NCBI RefSeq assembly: GCF_000003605.2
Contig: NW_003106095.1
Span: forward strand, 244,842 to 259,454
DNA: 14,613 bases
Source of the DNA: Saccoglossus kowalevskii
Lineage: Eukaryota > Hemichordata > Enteropneusta > Harrimaniidae
Reading direction: 5' to 3'
Shown here: in pieces, positions 8,112 to 14,613 of the stretch
Position numbering within the stretch: the stretch's first letter is position 1
How the letters are laid out: every line of letters begins with the position of its first letter
Made by a program: the position numbers and the translations under genes
The notes under the pieces: generated by a model
Database searches by the model: none
What the model was told of the DNA's origin: nothing
The model's input: only the letters and a program-made list of their open reading frames with translations

Positions 8112-8935
8112 AAACATGACTTTTTCATGTAACTATGCTGATGCCAATATATTCTTTATTATCATTACAGATTATAACTGTCCAATCAGCGGATACCTTA
8201 TATGCGTCTTGCTATAGAAACAGATAGGGGAAAAAAGGTGATGTAACAAATATTTTGATTGGTTGCTGTAAAATTTTTGAAAATTATTAACCCAATTTTT
8301 TTTCAAAAATGAATCATTAAGCTTGTTGTATGTTTTTTTTTTCACTGCACAATATTGAGCACTGTATGACTGTTTGTTGTGACTGTAAGTTTGACAAACT
8401 GTCAGTACATGTGTATTTTCAATCCCTACTTTGATAAGGTAGCATCGTCAGTGCCAACAGCAATGGTGCAGTACATAAACCATTGAATGCCATTTTGCAA
8501 AGATTTATGTATTTTTCTCTCATTTTTCTGTTAATAGTGGACAAAATTTTGAAACAAATCATTGAAAAATTTTAAGTAAATTATTTTGTGAAAGACGACA
8601 AAAGTTTACTTTGGCATTCACAGGATTTAAAAGTATGTTACAGGATAGAAATACTTAATATGGAATATAATGGTGAAATAAAATTTCATGATGGCATTGT
8701 TTTCAAAATTTGAAATAATGAATCAGATTGATAACAACTTATCACATTCAAGATATGGTAAATACTGATATAACAAAAACAAAATTTTATTTCCCACAAT
8801 GTCAGACATTCTCCAAAAAAATACTAGCTTGGTAATTTAAATATATATTTTTTGTCTCCTTCAGTGAAGTCTGAATTGTCATCAACAATCTTCCTTAATG
8901 ACTTGTGAATATGCAAAGCATATTTGTGCTAACCT
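8112..8935. other. Gene-free AT-rich sequence
   Basis: I see nothing supportable. A CCAATCAGC at about 8180 and a GATTGGTTGCT at about 8258 are inverted CCAAT-type words but lack any promoter context. An acceptor-like TTTTTTGTCTCCTTCAG ends at about 8865, and the reading frame behind it closes within 14 codons. Confidence 0.5.
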
Positions 8936-9130
8936 ATAACAGTGTACAATGCTCGGTGTTTACGATCGCCGTTTATAGCTGCGGTGATACTTGATTGATC
9001 AGTGATAGAATGGGCTTGAGCGGTTTATTTTACGATAGTAATAAGTACTGTGATTCGCAGACTTAAATGGCCTTGCCGTTATAGCATACGTGCTTCTGCC
9101 AGACAGACTGGCGTACCGTTTCAATAACCT
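8936..9130. other. Local CpG-richer patch without a gene
   Basis: About twelve CpG dinucleotides fall within roughly 170 bp (for example CGATCGCCG near 8964-8972, CTGCGGTG, GAGCGGTT, TTCGCAG, GGCGTACCG near 9110), unlike the flanking sequence, which is poor in CpG. It could be an old element, an unmethylated patch or a regulatory island. There is no open frame, TATA/initiator arrangement or repeat partner in the window. Confidence 0.45.
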
Positions 9131-10194
9131 AGAAATTGCACTTAAATTGGGTCAACTATTTCCTTTTATAAATGAGTGGAGGTTATGTAAAATGCCATTT
9201 ATTATCATAATTTATACTTCTTTATTATGAAAACATACTATCGGACTAAATTGCACATTTTCAGGTTTTAGGGTGTCATGATATGTCAGAGTAGGTCATC
9301 AAGTCTGCCATCTTGTCCATTCTAGTTCATTGTTCATTCTCAAAATATCACCCCTCGACTTGACAGATAAATTAACCTATAAATGCTGAAGTAAATTTTG
9401 TTTGTCATGAAACGAACCTATTTAATTTTCTTTAAAAAACATCAAATATTTTCGTTAAGAGCTCTATAGCCAATAGGGATTATGTTCATTTGATCCAAAA
9501 CTAACAAAGAAATTAAAATTTCCAAAATAATATTTTAATATAATAATATTTTTTTTAGTAAATTATTTAATTCAAACTACATTGTATGCAGTCGCTTTAC
9601 AAATATAGTCTGTGGTGATTGTATGCATCCTGAAACAACTTCTCACGAGTCTGCATGTTGCTGACGTAAACGAAAATTACATCATGTGCACCTGGAATTG
9701 GCAAATGATCTATTACAACTGAGTCTGTAATCAAATTTGTCTTCTAATGAATCAATTCAGATTCAGTTTACAGACATTTGTCTACTATGATAATATTATG
9801 TATTAGCTTCGCTGTCTGCTGACGTGAGGCTTATGGTAAGACTGATTGTTAATCATCTGTCATGAACTTTTCATAAATGACACTTCTTCTTACTATTTCG
9901 ATAGAATCCATAGTGAGTGTTTAAGTAGGTGCCTTTGGGTGGTCTTATTTCCAGTTATTTTGTGCGAGTATTTGTTTTCTATTTTTAATGAGGATTTTTG
10001 TTCATTCTATATTATATTATTGCATTTTTGTGATAATAACTTAAATCTTCTAAATTTCTAAGTAACAAAAATTATTTTCAACTTACATGTACTCTTAAAA
10101 CCGCTACCCTGATACCTGATGTAATTGAATAGTGGTTATTATCAGATTTTTTCATTTTTTGAAAATTTTAATTTTTCTTGTCCCATCATGACAG
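9131..10194. other. Gene-free AT-rich sequence
   Basis: No gene is supported. The 71-codon frame at 9846-10061 (+) is a hydrophobic string from T-rich sequence. An AT palindromic stretch near 9528-9556 (AATAATATTTTAATATAATA) is low-complexity. Confidence 0.5.
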
Positions 10195-10316
10195 GTGATG
10201 TATTTGGTTTGTGTCTTGATGATGTAATTTTTCAAAAAGAAACACGAAACCACAAACCACTGATACTGCCAGAATTAACACATAACAAAGAATATGATTG
10301 GTGCAAGTTACTCTGA
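10195..10316 (+). other. Possible terminal exon (weak candidate)
   Basis: A pyrimidine-rich tract, TTTTTCTTGTCCCATCATG, leads into ACAG at 10191-10194. The following 122 nt stay open in one frame (entry phase 1: GT then GAT GTA TTT GGT) for about 40 codons to a TGA at 10314-10316. The product begins DVFGLCLDDVIFQKET and ends EYDWCKLL, a mixed polar and charged composition unlike most chance frames here. An AATAAA lies at 10428-10433, a plausible distance downstream for poly(A) addition. I recognise no family, and AT-rich DNA yields such combinations by chance, so this is only a candidate. Confidence 0.17.
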
Positions 10317-11067
10317 GCTTTGTACAAAAAGTTGTCAAATCCATCATCTGCTTGCTGGCAAAATTTATTATAATTCATGCATTTATGTTATTACATCACC
10401 TGCTGAAAGTCTCCATAGTCATACTGAAATAAATGGGTAAAAGGACATCAGGCCAAAAAGTGCACTGCTAATAAACAAATATGGTATTTCCATTTGAGAA
10501 ATGACTAAAATAAATATAGGTATTGTGTGAAAAAGTGAAGCCTACATGTAATAATGGGGGAATGGTTCGCACTTTTCCCGATCATAACAGCTGGAGTATA
10601 AAATTAATAAGATGAGATAGCAATTCATTTGTTCGTATGGATGTTGACCTGATTTCAACTTTCAGAAATTAGATGGTATCAGATCAACCACGATGCATGA
10701 AGTGAAATAATTGCCCTATTGATGGTTATGAATTTTTAATGTTTAATTTCACCCAGTCAAATATTCAAATCTCAAGAGAAATATTGGAACAGTCATAAAA
10801 AAAACAGACTTGTATCTTTATTGCTCCCCTGGGAAGGATGAATACATCATGGTGTTCATACATGCACTGCAGTCAAGGATTTTTTTTTTTTGTTGGTTTG
10901 TAAGTGAAAGTGAAGTATGGTGTAAAAACAAAGCCCTGAGAGAGAATGAAATGTTACTGTTATCTGTATCATAGCAATTGTGATATTCCAAGCACGTGAA
11001 CTGAAGCGTTAACGTGTTGGATATTAGTCATTACATTGTTAGCAATATTCAGATCCTGTAGGGTTAC
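10317..11067. other. Gene-free AT-rich sequence
   Basis: No gene is seen. An acceptor-like GATTTCAACTTTCAG near 10665 is followed by 14 open codons and a stop, too little to support an exon. Confidence 0.5.
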
Positions 11068-11193
11068 CACAGTTTGTAATTAATTCATTTTTATTAACTG
11101 AATTATGTACCATCATATCATAGTATTCCAAGTATATGAAGCGACCATTCTTTGTTAAGATGCTCACCACTGTACCATGTATTTCTATGGGCT
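11068..11193 (-). other. Possible internal exon on the minus strand (weak candidate)
   Basis: Read on the minus strand, GCTTGTGCAG ends at 11194 and is followed by 126 nt open in one frame, then by a donor-like GTAACC (11067-11062). Entry and exit are both phase 1, and the length is a multiple of three, so the exon would be symmetric. The product contains PIEIHGTVVSILTKNGRF and IYLEYYDMMVHNSV, with alternating hydrophobic residues suggestive of beta strands. The polypyrimidine tract is interrupted by purines close to the acceptor. No family is recognised, and this is not a confident call. Confidence 0.15.
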
Positions 11194-11386
11194 CTGCACA
11201 AGCTGCTTTAGAATGCAGGTCGAAGAACCGGTGAAAACAGCCGAGGAAAAGTTGAGGAAAGAACACAAACTCAACTTTGAAGCAATCATGAGCAACTAAA
11301 TGTATATAACTACTCTAAATATCCAAACATATTTTAGTATAAGCTAGTAAATATTACATCCCAATAACATCTCCATCCTGTGAGGG

Positions 11387-11434
11387 CAATAATTATACAT
11401 AATTATAGTTATAATAATTATACAATAATTATAG
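11387..11434. repeat. AT-rich direct/inverted ATAATTATA repeats
   Basis: CAATAATTATACATAATTATAG-like words recur across about 48 bp, with CAATAATTATA at both ends (about 11388 and 11423) and self-complementary TATAATTATA-type cores. It is a low-complexity tract directly upstream of the 21-bp minisatellite. Confidence 0.6.
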
Positions 11435-11446
11435 TTTATCTATTTT

Positions 11447-11655
11447 GCAATATAGTACACTCATCTGGCAATATATCATCTCCATGTGGAAATATAGCAC
11501 CCCCATTAGCATTTTATGTGTATTTGTTTTTTTATTTAGCAATATAGCCACCACCATGTAGAATAAAGTGCCTCCATGTGACAATATACGTGTAGCTTTC
11601 CTATAAGGTATTTTAACACCCTCATGTGTAGCAATATAATAGTGCTCTCGATGCG
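11447..11655 (+). repeat. Degenerate minisatellite, 21-bp unit GCAATATAG...CATGTG
   Basis: Three consecutive units of exactly 21 bp are at 11447-11467, 11468-11488 and 11489-11509, each starting G[C/A]AATATA and ending CATCTG, CATGTG or CATTAG. Further diverged units follow an interruption, at 11539-11560 (22 bp), 11561-11580 (20 bp), around 11581 (ACAATATACG) and from 11631 (GCAATATAATAGTGCTCT). Every unit keeps an AATATA-like word followed by a C-rich half (CACC, CTCC). A minus-strand 76-codon frame here (11429-11659) is a product of the repeat. Confidence 0.75.
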
Positions 11656-12602
11656 ACAATATTGTTATAAATTTTTACCTATTTGGTGTCATTAAGAGGT
11701 CATCACACTTTTAAAAGTAACACATGTTTTTAAGATTTTGTTTTTTGAGTTACCAATATGCTTGTGACAAGAAGTGATTCATAAGATAAAAAAAAGATGA
11801 TAGTGTGTTTAATTTCCAAACTTACTTCTTCATAAGTACCATGTGTTATACAACTCTGCAAGCCCTAAATTCATAGAGTGGCTCGTAATACATTTGAAAT
11901 AAGTGTTTTATTTTGATTTATCACACTGAAAAGTTTATTTTAATTTGTAAAAATCATGCAATATGACATTATTCATTTATATTTCCAGTATTAATAGTGA
12001 CAGGCACAGTCTCATTATTATGCTGCATACATTCATTGGGTATGCAGTGTGATGTGCATTGAAGTTGAGTTAAAAATGTCAGGTGTTATCAAGTGTGAAA
12101 ATTCTAGCATTTTACTCCTATGGCTATGCCGGGTAATAGATGTTTAATTATCATGGAATAAACACAAAATTATAATATTAATTTTTTTTTGCTTTTAATA
12201 TTTTATTGACCAGAGTATGTGTTTATGATAGTTTCAATAAAATTATTAAAGACATTTTATTTGAGAAAGTGGTGTTGATTTGACTGATTATATTGGTAAA
12301 CTGCTTCAATTTCAAAAGAGACAAATTCGTGAGAATCTCTGGAAAATCATCTAAATTGTCCGCAAATATAAAATATGTGAAAATGTTGTTGTTTTTGCTG
12401 AAAAAAATCTTAAAATATTGAAAGTATCCTGTATAGTATTTTATCCTAAACTAACCTTTCCACACATTGCATTTTCAGAGTGCAGGAGGGTGTTTTTCAG
12501 ATATATCTGATATGCAAATGTTGATCATCCTTCAATAAAACCCTTTTTCATGATGAATTAAAACTGCCATAATTTATTTCTGTATTTTTTTTCTTTTGAT
12601 CA
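11656..12602. other. Gene-free AT-rich sequence with two small palindromes and splice-like sites
   Basis: A perfect 8-bp stem CTGCATAC/GTATGCAG (12023-12030 with 12040-12047, 9-nt loop) and a perfect 14-nt palindrome TCAGATATATCTGA (12497-12510) are present. A good branch-and-acceptor pattern, CTAAC then CTTTCCACACATTGCATTTTCAG, ends at 12478. The frame that follows closes after 19 codons at 12536-12538 in a TAA that overlaps an AATAAA, so I do not call an exon. Confidence 0.45.
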
Positions 12603-12637
12603 AGACCTGTCATCAATGGGAAATTATTCCCATTTGG
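12603..12637 (+). repeat. Small dispersed block shared with 2943-2977
   Basis: Shared words in the same order and spacing are CTGTC, AATGGG, AATTATT and CATTTGG, about 80% identical over roughly 34 bp. In this copy the block also forms a perfect 8-bp stem AATGGGAA/TTCCCATT with an ATTA loop. The other copy lies just upstream of the dispersed element head at 3008, so this may be a truncated head fragment. Confidence 0.5.
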
Positions 12638-12763
12638 TCCAAAATAACATATAAAATACAGAAAAAAATGATAAAAATTACTAAATGTAGAACCAAGATA
12701 TAGACAGAACAATTGTGCCATTCTAATTAATGATCTCCTCCCCATTCCCATCTGCTTTCTTAG

Positions 12764-12841
12764 CTGTCACTCCAGACAACTTCATAGCTATGAGGGATTT
12801 AGCAATTAACCATTCTCGACTCCAGAGGCTTCACCAACAAG
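12764..12841 (+). CDS. Candidate internal exon of an unidentified gene
   Basis: This is the best coding candidate in the window. A branch-like TTCTAAT (12721-12727) and the pyrimidine tract CTCCTCCCCATTCCC then TCTGCTTTCTTAG (about 12736-12763) give a strong acceptor. The next 78 nt are open in one frame only. The exon would begin with two bases of a split codon (CT), hold 25 full codons, and end AAG before a donor-like GTGATT at 12842. Entry and exit phases are equal and the length is a multiple of three. The product starts VTPDNFIAMRDLAIN and ends HSRLQRLHQQ, a polar, probably helical peptide that differs clearly from the aromatic-rich chance frames nearby. The reading frame stops two codons into the putative intron. 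I do not recognise the protein, no neighbouring exon could be joined with confidence, and the donor is imperfect at positions +3 to +6. Confidence 0.3.
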
Positions 12842-13234
12842 GTGATTAATGATTGCGGGTCAAATATCAAGATTAACGTATAGCATAAATTAAAGAACTT
12901 TCTTTCTAGGTGAAAAGGTGGCCAGGAAATTACCTACTTGTATAGCTGTGTGTGCAATGCACAAGTGCATGGAGAACAATTATATGTCAATTCTTGAATT
13001 AAAGGGTCATCAATTTTTTATTTTATTACTAGAATTGTTATGGTTTCAGTCTCTGCATGTGTAGAAGAAAATAACTGGGAATCTTTGCCATTTCCCTGTC
13101 AGTATGTGTCTCTGTTCCAATAATATCTTAAGAACCATTCATCAGATTTCAATGATACATCAGAGGTCAGGCTACTCTACATATGTGATTAGGTTTGGGT
13201 AGAAACCTGTGCATAAGAATTACATAATATGTTA
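12842..13234. other. Gene-free AT-rich sequence
   Basis: I see no gene or repeat. If 12764-12841 is an exon, this would be its downstream intron. Confidence 0.5.
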
Positions 13235-13403
13235 TACCGTAGAATACTTTTTTTTACGGAATTTATTTTCAATCATTGTTGACAAACTCAATGTAAAATA
13301 CATGTATAGGAAAAAAGGTATATTCGGTGGATTTTATTTTCACTGAATCATTCCTTCAGCAAAAATAGCGAACATTAGTAAATATCAAATTAATAGGCAT
13401 TTT
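13235..13403. mobile_element. MITE, second copy of the 4396-4608 family, internally deleted and decayed at the right end
   Basis: The left end TACCGTAGAATACTTT matches the TACTGTA-type terminus. The interior matches the longer copy in order: AATTTATTTTCA, ACTCAATGTAAAATA-like, AGGAAAAAAGGTATATTCGG, TTTTATTTTCACTGAATCAT and CCTTCAGCAAAAATAGC. About 40 bp present near 4430-4475 in the longer copy are missing here. The right terminus is poorly preserved, so the end near 13403 (AGGCATT) is approximate. Confidence 0.7.
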
Positions 13404-14195
13404 TAGCTATTCTTGGGTATCTCGAAAAAATAATCATTAAATTTCAATTAGGCTCAGTACACAGATGCCCTGAGGTAATCTACAGACATAATTAGTTTTA
13501 GCTGAAACTGTAGGTATTAATTACCCACAGTGTCATTTGCATTCATTGGGCAACTTTCTGTTATCTCTAGGACCACTTTCAAATCACACAACTTACAATG
13601 CCTATAATCAGAATACATGTTTCAACACTGTGTCAACTGTATGTGCCTAGGTTGTTAGATATCTCTAAGGAACAGTGAAAGATGTGTTTCCAACTTACAG
13701 TGATAAATTGAGGAAACAGGCTTATGATTGACTGGTTATAAAATCACCCCTTCTCCTTTTATTTTGCACATTTACCAATCTGGGAACTTGAAACTTGACT
13801 ATATGCTGTCGGTGCGTTTTGGAAGTAAAAAATTCTCTGATTGGTTGAATGATTTACTCACTGGTGATGTCATTGAATCAAATCTTATTGGGGTAGGTCA
13901 AATGCATGTGAGCATGTGACCTTCAAAATTTGAGACAACACAAAATCTTAAAGTTCACTGTGAAGGACAAGATTTTCTGCAAACCTTTCCATCCTCATTC
14001 AAACCTAACAAGATAATATTAGCAATATGTTAAATTTGTGTAATATAAAATCAAAAATTATCACGTAGTAGAGCTAAAAAAAACTTGTTTACACATGCAG
14101 AATTATTTCTCAACACATTAAAATCACTCTCATAACTTGCTAAAAAAAAATTTTAAATTGTATTCTTTTTGGTGCCAGAACATAATTATATTATG
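13404..14195. other. Gene-free AT-rich sequence
   Basis: No gene is supported. The 63-codon frame at 13728-13919 (+) has no motif, start context or splice context that sets it apart from chance. Confidence 0.5.
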
Positions 14196-14322
14196 AGGTT
14201 CATTACGAAGATATTGCAAAGTATGTATGAAGACAGTACAGCGGGAGTATGGTTGCGCAGCAGAGGTCGATGCGACCACGTACTGTCTGAGTGCATACTT
14301 TGCAGTATCCTTGTAATAACCT
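14196..14322. repeat. Long imperfect hairpin (42-43-bp arms, 42-nt loop)
   Basis: The left arm 14196-14238 and the right arm 14281-14322 are reverse complements at about 35 of 42 aligned positions with one extra base on the left. Shared cores are TGCAAAGTATG and AGACAGTA. Four of the seven mismatches would be G-U pairs in RNA. The loop is CpG-rich and contains its own small stem GGTCG/CGACC (14265-14269 with 14273-14277). The structure is probably a foldback-type element or a MITE. No second copy was noticed in the window. Confidence 0.8.
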
Positions 14323-14327
14323 TATTA

Positions 14328-14442
14328 GTCCCCGTTCGGACGCAGTCCGAAAACGGGGACTTATGTTTTGCCCTGTGTGCGTCCGTCCGTGCGTCCGTGC
14401 GTCCGTGATCACCTGTATCTCGAACATGCATGGACCGATTAA
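14328..14442 (+). repeat. Palindromic head and GTCCG-rich tract leading into the 321-bp repeat family
   Basis: GTCCCCGTT (14328-14336) pairs with AACGGGGAC (14352-14360), and CGGAC (14337-14341) pairs with GTCCG (14345-14349), leaving a GCA loop and a 2-nt AA bulge: 14 base pairs in 33 nt. It is preceded by TTAG, partly overlapping. Next come CTTATG and a tract built from GTCCGTGC-type units at about 14378-14408, followed by a half-unit-like segment (CGAACATGCATGGACCGATT) that leads into the B half-unit. The layout parallels the head of the 3008 element (TTAG, self-complementary segment, CTTAT, GTCGTCCGT), suggesting the same class of element. Confidence 0.75.
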
Positions 14443-14613
14443 GTTCAAACTTCACTCATACATCACACATTATATGGGACATATGCACATGCATTTTTTT
14501 CATGATCCGATTAACGATAGCCGAATAGCGGCCATTTTAAGGCCGAAAATGCATCAAAATCGCACATTTTCACCATTCCGGACCCGGATCTCAGTTATGC
14601 ATGGACGGATTTT
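14443..14613 (+). repeat. B half-unit of the 321-bp repeat, complete to the last base of the window
   Basis: It starts GTTCAAACTTCACTCATACA and runs through TTCATGATCCGATTAACGAT, GCGGCCATTTTAAGGCC, and CACCATTCCGGACCCGGATC to ATGGACGGATTTT, the exact end of the B half-units at 321 and 643 (in the latter as GTGGATGGATTTT). Its length is exactly 171 bp, as in the other B half-units. An A half-unit would be expected at the next base. Confidence 0.93.

Noticed and set aside
8180-8268. Inverted CCAAT/ATTGG words as promoter boxes.
   Set aside because: No gene or promoter context. Such pentamers are common.
10664-10711. Acceptor ACTTTCAG followed by 14 open codons.
   Set aside because: Too short, and no supporting neighbour.
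11989-12039. 51-nt segment between TTTCCAG and GGTATGC, open in one frame.
   Set aside because: The donor coincides with a perfect 8-bp hairpin (12023-12047), the segment is very short, and the product is not informative.
12479-12538. Exon-like start after a textbook branch site and TTTTCAG, open for 19 codons (one frame) or 14 (another).
   Set aside because: The open stretches are too short, no good donor precedes the stops, and the AATAAA overlapping the stop codon is too close for a normal last exon.
1-14613. Bacterial, phage, plasmid or organellar origin.
   Set aside because: No dense coding, tRNA, rRNA, replication gene or ribosome-site pattern. MITEs, microsatellites and dispersed non-coding repeats point to an animal nuclear genome.
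1-14613. CRISPR array based on repeated words in the tandem arrays.
   Set aside because: Repeat periods are 157, 321 and 21 bp, with contiguous homologous units and no unique spacers of uniform size.

Overview
The window looks like non-coding nuclear DNA of a eukaryote, most likely a marine invertebrate and by repeat style perhaps a bivalve mollusc. The species is inference. Support comes from high A+T, no long open frame on either strand (the longest is about 109 codons, with no recognisable domain), no operon-like packing, no ribosome-site/start pairs, and a high density of short non-autonomous repeats. I could not identify any complete gene, RNA gene, phage, IS element or CRISPR array.

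Layout. Positions 1-643 are a tandem array with a period of about 321 bp. Each unit is a dimer of two diverged half-units, A (150-151 bp) and B (171 bp). The array runs into a second repeat family (about 760-1075) with a period of about 155-157 bp and a conserved tail. A fuller copy of that second family, with a palindromic head and a hairpin tail, lies at 3008-3534. Small inverted-repeat elements (MITE-like) sit at 2234-2569 (hAT-like ends and a CATCA target duplication), 4396-4608 and 13235-13403 (one family), 5684-5869 and 7917-8111 (a second family), and 7054-7227 (a third). A pure pentanucleotide microsatellite is at 5973-6049 and a degenerate 21-bp minisatellite at 11447-11655. The last 420 bp hold a long imperfect hairpin (14196-14322), a perfect-armed palindrome followed by a GTCCG-rich tract (14328-14410), and another 171-bp B half-unit (14443-14613).

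Two points stand out. First, the window ends exactly at a B/A junction of the 321-bp array, and position 1 is exactly the first base of an A half-unit. Joining end to start would continue the array without gaining or losing a base. The sequence may therefore come from a circular or circularised contig, an extrachromosomal circle formed between direct repeats, or an assembly collapsed on this repeat. If joined, 14328 to 1075 would form one composite element of about 1.36 kb running head, 321-bp repeats, 157-bp repeats, tail. This is the same architecture as the 3008-3534 copy.

Second, a few short stretches look like isolated exons in an intronic landscape. The best is 12764-12841 (+), a 78-nt, phase-symmetric stretch with a strong acceptor. 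Weaker candidates are 10195-10316 (+) and 11068-11193 (-). None matches a family I recognise, so they are reported at low confidence. The remaining stretches are AT-rich sequence in which I see nothing functional.
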